Positions 1-7,149 of a DNA stretch of 22,272 nucleotides are shown piece by piece. The position numbers and the translations under genes were made by a program. Source of the DNA: Chloroflexota bacterium (GTDB taxonomy: Bacteria > Chloroflexota > Dehalococcoidia > UBA1127 > JACQUN01); the NCBI GenBank assembly GCA_016210285.1, contig JACQUN010000211.1:1-22272 (forward strand). Direction: 5' to 3'. The notes beneath the pieces are model-generated. The model was not told where the DNA came from and ran no database searches. It saw only the letters and a program-made list of their open reading frames with translations. Positions within the stretch are counted from its first letter, which is position 1. The number at the start of each line of letters is the position of its first letter.

Positions 1-1022
1 CCGCTCAGCAGCACGCCGTTCCTGCCGGTTCCAGTGGCCAGGTACACCCCTTCCCATCCCGGGGCGGCGCCCAGGATGGGAAGCCCGTCTGCGGAGAGAG
101 GGCGCAGGCCCGCCAGGGCGTGCACCAGGCGGGCCTCGGCGATGGAAGGGACAAGCGCCACAGCACCCTGCATAATGCTGAGCCCCCCTTCCGCGGTCAC
201 TTTGGCCTCGAACCCCGTCTCCTCCATAGTCGTGCCCGCAATGACGGTGCCATCGGCCTTGGGCACCAGGTAGTTCCCTCCGCGCACCAGGATGCTGGCG
301 AGGGGGGAGCCTGGTAGCTCCAGACGGAGCAACTGCCCGCGGAGGGGTGTGACCGGTATCGGCACCCCCAGCCACTCCCTCGCCTGCCGAGTCCAGGGGC
401 CCATGGCGAGCACCAGGCGCTCACAGGCCACCTCCTCACCCCCCTGCAGACGTACGCCGTGCACGCGCCTCCCGCGGTGGAGAAGCCCCACAACCTGACC
501 CTGGCGGACGGTTGCCCCCCTGAGCTCTGCCCCCCGGGCATAGGCCAGCGTGAGGCGGTAGCTCTCTACCTGGCCCTCGCCCTGGGTCAGAAGGGCACCC
601 CTGACCTCAGGGGCTATTCGAGGCTCAATGCCCTGTGCCTCCTCGCCCGTCACCCATTGAAGGCCCAGCCCCGGCTGCCGCCGCCAGGCGATGCTGGCCG
701 GCAAGGCCCGCTCTTCTTCCTCCGTGAGCGCAAGGATGAGGACGGTGGCCGGGCGGTGGCCCGTATCAATGCCGGTGGCTTCTGGCAGCTCGCCTGACAA
801 AACCTTGTGGAGGCGGAGCCCCTCCAGGCACAGTTGGAGGAAAGGGCCACCCTCGTGGGACTCGCTCAGGGGGGAGAGGATTCCCGCCGCCACGCCAGAG
901 GCAGCCGACCCAACGGCCTCTCGCTCGATGACGGTGGCCTTCGCCCCCTGCTTCCCCAAGAAGTAGGCGGTGGCGCACCCGATGACGCCCCCGCCCACTA
1001 TGAGCACGTCAGCCTGAGCCAT
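1..1022 (-). CDS. thiO: Glycine oxidase-like FAD-dependent amine oxidase (ThiO/DadA family), 3' end outside the window
   Basis: About 340 codons are visible from the ATG at 1022; the C-terminus lies beyond position 1. The N-terminus is a Rossmann FAD site (VLIVGGGVIGCATAYFLG, residues 6-23), followed by an acidic residue that would bind the ribose (VIER). Next comes SAASGVAAGILSP, which closely matches the ThiO block that holds the flavin. Further on are PVTPLRGQLLRL, a strand with TVIAGTTMEETGFEAKVT, AGLRPLSADGLPILG and TGTGRNGVLLSG, in the order seen in glycine oxidases. Family members oxidise glycine, sarcosine or D-amino acids with O2, giving a 2-oxo acid (glyoxylate from glycine), ammonia and H2O2. 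The usual His before the final RNG is replaced (TGTGRNG). It is the last visible gene of the operon, 39 bases after the VOC gene. No thiamine gene is nearby, so a catabolic role, perhaps glyoxylate supply to the lyases upstream, is as likely as thiazole synthesis. Substrate is inferred. Confidence 0.85.
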   Translation of the reverse strand, partial: MAQADVLIVGGGVIGCATAYFLGKQGAKATVIEREAVGSAASGVAAGILSPLSESHEGGPFLQLCLEGLRLHKVLSGELPEATGIDTGHRPATVLILALTEEEERALPASIAWRRQPGLGLQWVTGEEAQGIEPRIAPEVRGALLTQGEGQVESYRLTLAYARGAELRGATVRQGQVVGLLHRGRRVHGVRLQGGEEVACERLVLAMGPWTRQAREWLGVPIPVTPLRGQLLRLELPGSPLASILVRGGNYLVPKADGTVIAGTTMEETGFEAKVTAEGGLSIMQGAVALVPSIAEARLVHALAGLRPLSADGLPILGAAPGWEGVYLATGTGRNGVLLS

Positions 1023-1061
1023 TCGCACCCCATGGCCTTGCCCGTGATACAGCCCCTGGCC

Positions 1062-1457
1062 CTACTTCCGCTCCACCAGTTGGATCAGGACGCCGTGGGT
1101 GGCGCGGGGGTGGATGAAAACGAAGCGCTGGCCGTCGGCGGTCTGGTCCAGAAGCTCGACCCCCTGGGCCTTCAGGTCCTGGGCCGCTTGGCCCAGGTTC
1201 TCCACGGCCAGCGCCACCAGGTGAACCCCTTCGCCAGAGCGCGCCAGGGCCCGTCCCACCGGGGTTTCCGGGCCAAGAGGCTCCACCAGCTCCAGGAATC
1301 TCCCGGATCTTCCCAGGGGGAAGACCGCGTTCTTGATACCCTGCGAACGGAGCTCGCCCCGGCGCTCCAGCTTCATCCCTAGCTTGTCGCGGTAGGTGGC
1401 GATGGCCTTGTCCAGGCTGCTCACCCGAACCACCACATGGTCAATCCACTTGTACAT
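1062..1457 (-). CDS. VOC-family metalloenzyme, methylmalonyl-CoA epimerase-like
   Basis: 131 residues, the normal size for a two-repeat glyoxalase/epimerase fold. It begins YKWIDHVVVRVSSLDKAI, with metal-ligand candidate His7. FLELVEP (Glu56) ends the first half, VHLVALAVEN (His79) opens the second, and HPRATHGVLIQLVE (116-129) is the typical C-terminal strand. In methylmalonyl-CoA epimerases the last metal ligand is a Glu in the strand after HGVL; here that position is Gln126, while Glu56 occupies the site that is Gln in the Propionibacterium enzyme. The four-ligand set is thus present but rearranged. An AGGAGG Shine-Dalgarno lies about 8 bases before the ATG at 1457. The gene follows the CoA-transferase by 14 bases, so an acyl-CoA epimerase or related isomerase role fits. 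A dioxygenase or lactoylglutathione lyase is less likely given the CoA context. Confidence 0.82.
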   Translation of the reverse strand: MYKWIDHVVVRVSSLDKAIATYRDKLGMKLERRGELRSQGIKNAVFPLGRSGRFLELVEPLGPETPVGRALARSGEGVHLVALAVENLGQAAQDLKAQGVELLDQTADGQRFVFIHPRATHGVLIQLVERK

Positions 1458-1471
1458 CTCTGGCCTCCTCC

Positions 1472-2860
1472 TTAGCGCTGGGTGTGCTCGATTCCCAGGA
1501 CCTGGCGGTAGCCGGGGTCATAGGCGCAAACGGCGCTCCAGTGCAGGTGGTGCTCAATGGGCTGGACCTCGGGGCCCGGCCCCGTGGGGACCGTGCCTAT
1601 GATCCCCTGCTCCTCAAGCTGCCGGAGCTCGCCTTCGCCCAAGCCCAGCATTCCCCCAAGGATGGCGCCGTTGTCCTCCCCCAGGCGCGGCACGCTCCGG
1701 ACGGAGCCAGCGGTCTTGGAGTGCTTGAAGGGCCTACCCACGTAGGGCCGGACACCGATGTCCTCTGCCCCTTCCCTGGCATAGTATTCGAAGAAGCCCC
1801 TGGCCCTGAGGTGGGGATCGGTCACCAGGTCGCGAGCGTCCATGACCTGCCCCGCGGGGACGCCGTGACGGAGCAGCAGGCTTGTCAGCTTCTGGGGGGT
1901 GAACTCTCGGGTCCACTCCCCAAGGTGCTGGTCCAGCTCGTGGCGGTGTTGATAGCGGGAGAAGCTGTCGGCGTAGCGGGGTTCAGCGGCCCACTCCGGT
2001 TCAGCCATCGCCTGCCTCAGGGCCCGCCACTCTTCGTCAGAGCCAACGGAGATGACGACCCAGCGGTCGCGTGGGGTGCCATCCCCGCGGCACGGGTAGC
2101 ACCCCTGCGGGGCGCGCCACTGGTGGCCGTTGCCTATCCGCTCCAGGCAGCGGCCGTTCATCTGCACGTTCAGGAGCTCTTCTCCTATGCAGGTGCTACC
2201 CGTCTCGTACATGGAGAGGTCTATGTACGCGCCCTTGCCCGTGCGTCGGCGATGGTGGAGGGCCATGAGGACCGTGGTGGCTACGCTCCACCCGGTGGTG
2301 ATGTCCATGTAGGAGGGATTGCCCCGCAGAGGGGGGCCACCCTCGTAGCCCGTGAGGTAGGAGAGGCCGGAGAGGGCGTCAATGGTCCGGGCGAAGGCGC
2401 CGTAGTTCCGCCAGGGGCCTGACCCTCCAAACCCGGAGCTGCTGACCATGACAAGGTCAGGCTTGACTTGACGGAGGCTTTTGTAGTCCAGGCCCAGGCG
2501 GGCCATGACCCCAGGCCGGTTGTTCTCTGTCACCACATCGCACACACGGACTAGCGCCTTGAACAGCTCCACGGCTGGCGGCTTGGCCAGGTCCAGGGTC
2601 AGGCTCCGCTTGTTGCGATACCATACACCGAAGGTCCCGCTGCGGTTCCACCACTCCTTCCCCGGCTGGTTCTCCGGGAAGGGGGGCCAGCGGCGGCTTG
2701 CGGGCCTGGTGTGGGACTCGATGCGGATGACCTCCGCCCCCATGTCTGCCAGCAGCATGGTGCCCCAGGGCAGGGCCAGGAAGTCTTCCACGGTGAGGAT
2801 GCGGATGCCCTCCAGAGCAAGGCATCCTCCCATGCGCTTTCCGTCCCCCGTGCCAGGCAT
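1472..2860 (-). CDS. CaiB/BaiF family (class III) CoA-transferase with catalytic Asp
   Basis: 462 residues. The start is the ATG at 2860, which overlaps the upstream stop as ATGA; a longer in-frame extension to 2974 would run into the previous gene and has no family similarity. Family III blocks appear in order: an N-terminal Rossmann segment (LEGIRILTVEDFLALPWG, then LLADMGAEVIRIES), the NRPGVMARLGLDY helix, SSGFGGSGPW, and YMDITTGWSVATT followed by RRTGKGAYIDLSMYET. Asp186 in MDITTG aligns with the Asp that forms the acyl-enzyme/CoA thioester intermediate in formyl-CoA transferase. The enzyme should move CoA between two carboxylic acids in the cytoplasm; substrate unknown. It forms a translationally coupled pair with the paralogue encoded upstream, which lacks this Asp. 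That arrangement recalls two-gene class III transferases such as SmtAB and BbsEF. The C-terminal tail of about 50 residues after the LEEQG helix is longer than usual. Confidence 0.9.
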   Translation of the reverse strand: MPGTGDGKRMGGCLALEGIRILTVEDFLALPWGTMLLADMGAEVIRIESHTRPASRRWPPFPENQPGKEWWNRSGTFGVWYRNKRSLTLDLAKPPAVELFKALVRVCDVVTENNRPGVMARLGLDYKSLRQVKPDLVMVSSSGFGGSGPWRNYGAFARTIDALSGLSYLTGYEGGPPLRGNPSYMDITTGWSVATTVLMALHHRRRTGKGAYIDLSMYETGSTCIGEELLNVQMNGRCLERIGNGHQWRAPQGCYPCRGDGTPRDRWVVISVGSDEEWRALRQAMAEPEWAAEPRYADSFSRYQHRHELDQHLGEWTREFTPQKLTSLLLRHGVPAGQVMDARDLVTDPHLRARGFFEYYAREGAEDIGVRPYVGRPFKHSKTAGSVRSVPRLGEDNGAILGGMLGLGEGELRQLEEQGIIGTVPTGPGPEVQPIEHHLHWSAVCAYDPGYRQVLGIEHTQR

Positions 2861-4059
2861 CAGACCACCCCCAGGGCTGCCAGGCGCGCCATGTCCTCCC
2901 GCAGCAGCCCCAGCCGGTGGCAGAAGACCTCTTCGTTGTGTTGCCCCAGCAGGGGTGCAGGGGAGGGGTTCCATGCCAGCGGGTTCTGCCCGTCAATCAG
3001 GAAGCCCGTGCCCGGGTAGCGGAACCTGCCGGCTACAGGGTGCACCACCTCTACCCAGAACCCGCGCTCGGTGAGCTGTGGGCAGTCCAGCAGCTCGCGG
3101 GGGCTCTGGACTACCCCGACAACGAAGCGTTGCGCCATGGCGGCGTTCAAGAAGTCGTGGCGCTTCCAGGGCTGGAGTCTTGGCACCACCAGCCGCTCCA
3201 CCTCCTGCCACCCTTCCGCCCGCTTCGCCTGAGTGTCATAGACGGCGAGTCTGGGTTCACCAAGAAACTCCACCCATTTGGACCAGGGGTTTCCGCCGCC
3301 AGTGGTGAGACAGACGTAGCCGTCGCCGCACTGGATGTAGTCGCCGTCCATGACGTTGCGGTAGCGGGGGCCCCGGGAGGCAATGAGACCTAGGTAGGCG
3401 TATTGGGTGATGAAGAAGGGCGGCTGGGAGACCACACTCTCATGGATAGAGACGTCTATGTACTGGCCCTGCCCCGTCTCTCCCTGGAACCAGAGGGCCT
3501 GCATGGAGGCCAGGGCAGCGTTGCGTGCTCCCATGATCTCTCCCTGGCTCAGGGCTACACGCACCGGCTCCCGGTCCAGCTCGCCACTGAGGTAGAGGAA
3601 GCCGCCCATGGCCTGGTACAAGATCTCCTCACCCTTGTGCCTGCTGTACGGCCCGCCCTGGCCAAAGGGAGTGATGGAGGTCATGATGAGCCTCGGGTTC
3701 AGCCGCTCCAGGCTGTCATAGCCCAGGCCGAGGGAGGTCAGGAACCCCGGGGGAGAGTCCTCCACCAGGATGTCCGCCTCCGCAGCCAGCCGCCGCAGGA
3801 GCGCCTTCCCGGAGGTGCATGTTATGTCAAGAGTTACGCCCTGCTTGTTGGTATTGAGGTAGAGGAAGAGGCCGCTCTTTTCCGGATGAGGCAGGTCGCC
3901 TGGAAAGGGTCCCGCGCTGCGGCTCCGGTCACCTCGGCCAGGGTGCTCCACCTTGATGACGTGAGCGCCCTGGTCCGCCAGGAGCTTGGTGGCGAAAGGG
4001 CCGGCCACGCCCTCGGTCAGGTCCAGGACGGTAACATCTTCCAGCAACCCACCAGGCAT
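2860..4059 (-). CDS. CaiB/BaiF family CoA-transferase paralogue lacking the catalytic Asp
   Basis: 399 residues, the usual family length. ATG at 4059 has an AGGAGG ribosome site 5 bases away. The fold is clear: VTVLDLTEGVAGPFATKLLADQ at residues 9-30 and GAHVIKVEHPGRGD just after it, then LEDSPPGF-like helix sequence, SITPFGQGGPY and TGQGQYIDVSIHES. Aligning the conserved helix and the TGxGxYIDVS strand with the downstream partner places Glu174 (SQGEIMGA) where the nucleophilic Asp should be, and the following Gly is replaced by Ala. From memory, a clade of family III proteins with a non-Asp residue here is widespread, and two-gene class III enzymes exist. The likeliest role is therefore a non-catalytic or substrate-selecting subunit of a heteromer with the gene it overlaps by one base. 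An active enzyme using Glu cannot be excluded. It follows the lyase genes by 47 bases. Confidence 0.88.
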   Translation of the reverse strand: MPGGLLEDVTVLDLTEGVAGPFATKLLADQGAHVIKVEHPGRGDRSRSAGPFPGDLPHPEKSGLFLYLNTNKQGVTLDITCTSGKALLRRLAAEADILVEDSPPGFLTSLGLGYDSLERLNPRLIMTSITPFGQGGPYSRHKGEEILYQAMGGFLYLSGELDREPVRVALSQGEIMGARNAALASMQALWFQGETGQGQYIDVSIHESVVSQPPFFITQYAYLGLIASRGPRYRNVMDGDYIQCGDGYVCLTTGGGNPWSKWVEFLGEPRLAVYDTQAKRAEGWQEVERLVVPRLQPWKRHDFLNAAMAQRFVVGVVQSPRELLDCPQLTERGFWVEVVHPVAGRFRYPGTGFLIDGQNPLAWNPSPAPLLGQHNEEVFCHRLGLLREDMARLAALGVV

Positions 4060-4106
4060 GGCTCCTCCTGTGGGGAACCCGCCGTCTTGTTCGTGCTCGT
4101 CCCTGT

Positions 4107-5057
4107 CTATGCCTTCTTCTCCTGGGCACGGAGCTGGGCCGCCCGTTCGGCCTTCTCGGCGTCCTTGGATGCACAGGCTTCAGCAAACTCCTCGAAGTCG
4201 CGCGCGGCATCCGCTACTCGCCGGTCCACCAGACGCCCCTTGTACTCGGCGAAGGCCTCCCCGCGAGCGAAGGCCTCCTCGTAGGCTCCGACCACTTCCC
4301 TGGCCTCTTCCACCTCTTCTGGCGTTGGAGTGAAGGCGCGGTTGCAGGCCTCCACCTGGGCCGGATGGATGCCGCCACCCCCACGATACCCGGCCTCATA
4401 GGAGCGTCGGTTCGCCTGGTAAAGCTTCTCGGGATCCCCGTAGTCGGCGATGGTGGAGCGCCCCGCCGTCCAGACCCTGCCGCTCACGGCCAGGCCCAGG
4501 GCACGGGCCACCAGGTCGCACTCCCCCCGGCCATAGGCCAGGGCGTCTACCTCCCAGAGATACTCGATGGGCACCCCCAGGTCCGCCGTGAGGTCGCCGT
4601 CGGCCACGCCCCCGAGGCTCCTGATGCGGGGACTGGCCGAAGCAATGGCGTAGGCGCTCCACACCCCCTGGGCCGTCTCAATCATGGCGTTGATCTCCAC
4701 GGAGCCGGGGGGAATACCCCGCTCCCGCTCCAGGCGGGAGATGATGCGGTCCAGCTCCCGAATCTCCTCGGCCGACTCCGTCTTGGGGTAGCTCACGGAG
4801 GAGAGCCCCGACCAGACCGAGCCTTCGCAGTCCTCACGCGGAGTCTCGTGATTGATGCGCACACTGATGTCGGACCCTCCCCTGGCGCTCAGGGGGATCG
4901 CCTCCCGCATCATGGCGCGGGCGTTGGGCTTCTCCGCCGGGGCCACGGCGTCCTCCAGGTCCAGGGTGATGCTATCGCTTCCCCGGGTCCACGCCCGCTC
5001 CACAAAGCGCCGGATGTTCACAGGCATAATGAGGCCGGAGCGTCTTACCTTCCTCAC
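4107..5057 (-). CDS. HpcH/HpaI-CitE family acyl-CoA lyase (malyl-/citramalyl-CoA lyase-like), intact active site
   Basis: 316 residues from the GTG at 5057, which overlaps the upstream stop as GTGA and is preceded by a G-rich ribosome site. This start gives the standard CitE opening (RKVRRSGLIMPVN). TIM-barrel motifs follow: SITLDLEDAV (29-38), SVRINHET with Arg68, SYPKTESAEEI, EINAMIETAQGVWSA with metal-binding Glu127, VADGDLTADLG with Asp155, and the C-terminal signature GGIHPAQVEACNRAFTP (228-244). Family enzymes use Mg2+ to cleave or form citryl-, citramalyl-, malyl- or methylmalyl-CoA, releasing acetyl- or propionyl-CoA plus an oxo acid. The charged tail (EKAERAAQLRAQEKKA) is longer than usual. 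It is the only one of the three tandem copies with all expected residues, and it sits immediately before the CoA-transferases that could load its substrate. Exact substrate cannot be read from sequence. Confidence 0.9.
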   Translation of the reverse strand: MRKVRRSGLIMPVNIRRFVERAWTRGSDSITLDLEDAVAPAEKPNARAMMREAIPLSARGGSDISVRINHETPREDCEGSVWSGLSSVSYPKTESAEEIRELDRIISRLERERGIPPGSVEINAMIETAQGVWSAYAIASASPRIRSLGGVADGDLTADLGVPIEYLWEVDALAYGRGECDLVARALGLAVSGRVWTAGRSTIADYGDPEKLYQANRRSYEAGYRGGGGIHPAQVEACNRAFTPTPEEVEEAREVVGAYEEAFARGEAFAEYKGRLVDRRVADAARDFEEFAEACASKDAEKAERAAQLRAQEKKA

Positions 5058-5953
5058 GTCCGCCCCCCTTCTTGCCCAACACTCCTGGCGGCCTCGGCCT
5101 GAGCCAACAGGGCCCGGGCAAGGCGGAGCTTGCCTCCGTGGACAGGAAGCCCCTGGTGCGCCATCTCCGCCGTCTCTCCGGCCGCTTTCAGGGTTTCCAC
5201 GGGCACGGCAAACCCACGGTTGCAGGCCGCGACTCCCTCCTGATGGAGGGTAAAGGCGCCCCGGAAGCCCGCCTGCCGCGCCAGGTTGACTGCCCTTTCC
5301 AGATTGTGGCCCCGGGCGTGGCCTGGCGCCACCGTTGCGCCCAGGAGGCCCAGAAGGTGTACTCCCGCTGCCGCCGCGATGAACCCAAGGCGGCTCCAGT
5401 TGTACTCTGGCACCGGAAAGCGGGGCACGGGCCCGGTGATGTAGGGAGCCGCTTCGTGAGTTCCCGTCATCTCGTAGAGGAGGTCTCCCATGCCCAGGGC
5501 GATGGCCGTGACCCTGGGGCTGGCCGTGGCGATGTCCCGGGCGGACCACAGCCCCCTCCCTGTACTCAGGAAAGGGATGAGTTTGACCGTCCCGGCGGGG
5601 AGCTGCCGCTCCCGCTCCAGGGCTGCAATCCTCTGGTCAAGGTCTCTGACCGCTTCAGGGCCTTCCAGGTCGGGGACAACCACCGCTGCAAGGCCCGGCC
5701 ACACCACCGCCTTCAGGTCCTCCTCAGCCTCCTGAAGACCGATGCGAGCCATGGCAAGGCTCCTGCTGTGGGACGTCGCACTGATGGCAGCCCAGGCGAG
5801 GTCGCGGGCCTGGGCACGCCGGCTGGGGTGAACCAGCCAGTCCAGGTCCAGGCACAGGGCATCGGGGCTCCAGTTCAACCCCTCTTTGACCTGCTGGAAT
5901 GCGTCCCCGGCCACCACAAGAGCGGAGCGCACACGCATATCGCCCATAGCCAC
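5054..5953 (-). CDS. CitE/HpcH-family paralogue with partly degraded active site
   Basis: 299 residues. The GTG at 5953 is preferred because GGGAGAGGG lies 6 bases before it; the ATG at 5947 is the alternative. Homology to the neighbouring lyase shows in the same order of blocks: DALCLDLDWLV (for LDLEDAV), MARIGL with Arg70, VVVPDLEGPEAVRDLD, LERERQLPAGTVKLIPFLSTGRGLWSA, ALGMGDLLYEMTG with Asp157, and FTLHQEGVAACNRGFAVP (for the GIHPAQVEACNRAFTP signature). The metal-binding Glu is Ser130 (FLSTGRG), the acidic pair of LDLED is changed, and the HPAQ signature is lost. Classical metal-dependent lyase activity therefore seems unlikely. It may be a structural or regulatory subunit, or act on another ligand. 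It lies 3 bases after the previous paralogue and overlaps the next by 4, so strict co-production is expected. Confidence 0.8.
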   Translation of the reverse strand: MAMGDMRVRSALVVAGDAFQQVKEGLNWSPDALCLDLDWLVHPSRRAQARDLAWAAISATSHSRSLAMARIGLQEAEEDLKAVVWPGLAAVVVPDLEGPEAVRDLDQRIAALERERQLPAGTVKLIPFLSTGRGLWSARDIATASPRVTAIALGMGDLLYEMTGTHEAAPYITGPVPRFPVPEYNWSRLGFIAAAAGVHLLGLLGATVAPGHARGHNLERAVNLARQAGFRGAFTLHQEGVAACNRGFAVPVETLKAAGETAEMAHQGLPVHGGKLRLARALLAQAEAARSVGQEGGRT

Positions 5954-5956
5954 TGG

Positions 5957-6868
5957 CTACCCTCTCCCTGCCTTCGCGGACTCCCTGGCCTCGATAGCCT
6001 CAGCCCACCGGAGAACCGCCTGGGCATGCTTCAGCATCGCCAGGTCAATCATCACGCCTCCGGGCAGGCTGACCGCTCCCAGCCCCTGCCGGATGCCCTC
6101 CTCCATGGCCGCCTTCACCTGACGGGCGTGCTCCACTTCGGCGACGGGAGGGCTGAACCCCTGGTTCAGGGCTGGCACGTCAGCAGCGTCGAAGCACAGG
6201 GCCCCCCGAAGGCCCATCTTGCGGGCCACTGTCGCCGTCTCCAGAGCATCGGCTGTTCCCCGCACGAAGGCGAGAGCGTGGGCCTGGATGTTGAAGAGGC
6301 GCGCGACGATAATACTGCGGCCCCTTGGGTAGAATATCTGGTCCACCTCCAGGGAGCGCTCAACGCCCAGCTCCGCGAGGAGGCCGTCCTCATCCAGGTT
6401 CAGGGATACCACCCTGCGGCTGGCGGCCACCAGCGTGTCCATTCCCAGGGCCGCACGGGCAGAGGCCAGAACCAGGTCAATCTGGAGCTTCCCGGGCGGG
6501 AGCCCCGCCGTGCGTTCCCAGGCGGTGAGGGCAGCATCCAGGCCCCGTATCTCCTCCGGGGTCTCCGCTGCCACTACAACGCCGGCCAGGCTGGGAAAGC
6601 GGCAAAGCTCCAGTGTCGCCTCTGCCCGTGATGGCGCCACCCACAGGAGCAGGTCGCTGCCGCTGCGCGCCAGGAGTGGCAACACCTCCCGCGCCAGGGC
6701 CAGGGCTTTGCCTTCAGCGCCTGGCGGCACCGAGGAGGCCACATCCACCACAAGGGCGTCGGCCCCGCTGGTGGCGGCAGCCGTCCAGGACCCTTGGGAC
6801 AATGGGGAGACCACGAGCTTGGAGCGACGCACCAGAGGCCTGGGAGTTGCCTGCTGCTCCACAACCAT
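5957..6868 (-). CDS. CitE/HpcH-family paralogue with strongly degraded active site; first gene of the catabolic operon
   Basis: 303 residues from the ATG at 6868. A GTG two codons later (6862) has better spacing from GAGGG, so the start is uncertain by two residues. It is recognisable as the same barrel by LVRRSKLVVSP (the CitE opening), ADALVVDVASSVPP, VVVAAETPEEIRGLDAAL, LPPGKLQIDLVLASA, LDEDGLLAELGV, and a late CFDAADVPALNQGFSPP matching the C-terminal signature. The catalytic positions are gone: the Arg of the RIN motif is missing, the Glu of IET is Ala135, and the metal Asp aligns with Gly162 (Asp161 is adjacent). The fold is kept over its full length with no frameshift, which argues for a retained non-lyase role rather than a decaying pseudogene. 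A promoter lies about 115 bases upstream. Confidence 0.75.
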   Translation of the reverse strand: MVVEQQATPRPLVRRSKLVVSPLSQGSWTAAATSGADALVVDVASSVPPGAEGKALALAREVLPLLARSGSDLLLWVAPSRAEATLELCRFPSLAGVVVAAETPEEIRGLDAALTAWERTAGLPPGKLQIDLVLASARAALGMDTLVAASRRVVSLNLDEDGLLAELGVERSLEVDQIFYPRGRSIIVARLFNIQAHALAFVRGTADALETATVARKMGLRGALCFDAADVPALNQGFSPPVAEVEHARQVKAAMEEGIRQGLGAVSLPGGVMIDLAMLKHAQAVLRWAEAIEARESAKAGRG

Positions 6869-6980
6869 CCCTCAAATCCGGCGGAGCCCGGTAGTGCGCC
6901 ACGGATGGGCGCCTCCGCCCCTTATCCGAGCGCCAGGGGCGCCCCCACGAGTGAGGGCGAAGCGGCGCCGCCTGCGCCGC
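6869..6980 (-). other. GC-rich 5' leader of the catabolic operon
   Basis: About 105 untranslated bases separate the predicted transcription start (near 6974) from the first CitE-like gene. The stretch contains a perfect 10-base palindrome at 6936-6945 and a GGGCGCC block at 6907-6913 that can pair with it, so alternative hairpins are possible. No known riboswitch consensus and no leader peptide with a ribosome site was recognised. Confidence 0.3.
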
Positions 6981-7009
6981 AGGATACCATCCTCGGACAG
7001 GGGTTACAA
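6981..7009 (-). promoter_or_regulatory. Sigma70-type promoter of the CitE/CoA-transferase operon
   Basis: Reading the minus strand, TTGTAA (7009-7004) and TATCCT (6986-6981) are separated by exactly 17 bases. Each matches the consensus at four of six positions. The element lies in the gap upstream of the first CitE-like gene and points towards it. No operator-like dyad overlaps it. Confidence 0.5.
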
Positions 7010-7149
7010 AGCGAGATGCACCGGCGAAAGGGATAGGGAACCCCGCCCCCGGGAGTGAACGGGGCTCCCCCTCCCGCAGGGGGAACACTGCCAGGCATCC
7101 CCCCTATAAACCAGGGGCTACGCTGAGAAACCGGATGGTCTGGCTGAGC
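7010..7149. other. Intergenic spacer with GC-rich hairpins, no gene seen
   Basis: This lies between the YHS gene stop and the promoter of the catabolic operon. It contains a perfect 7-bp stem with a 5-base loop at 7066-7084 (TCCCCCT/AGGGGGA) and a CCCC/GGGG hairpin near 7103-7119. Neither is followed by a T-run, so they are not typical intrinsic terminators, though they could still slow or end transcription from the YHS gene. Confidence 0.35.

Noticed and set aside
2861..2974. N-terminal extension of the Asp-containing CoA-transferase
   Set aside because: It overlaps the previous gene and lacks similarity to the family N-terminus; the coupled ATG at 2860 is better.
5058..5549. N-terminal extension of the intact CitE-type lyase
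   Set aside because: The extension would overlap the upstream gene by about 490 bases and is low-complexity; the GTG at 5057 with GTGA overlap gives the standard family start.
5072..6631. Long open frame on the plus strand (519 codons) opposite the CitE-like genes
   Set aside because: It is antisense to two genes with clear family motifs, its protein is rich in Pro, His, Gly and Arg without any domain, and it has no ribosome site. High GC content produces such frames.
7066..7084. GC hairpin as intrinsic terminator of the YHS gene
   Set aside because: The stem is perfect but no T-run follows on either strand, so it is described only as a hairpin.
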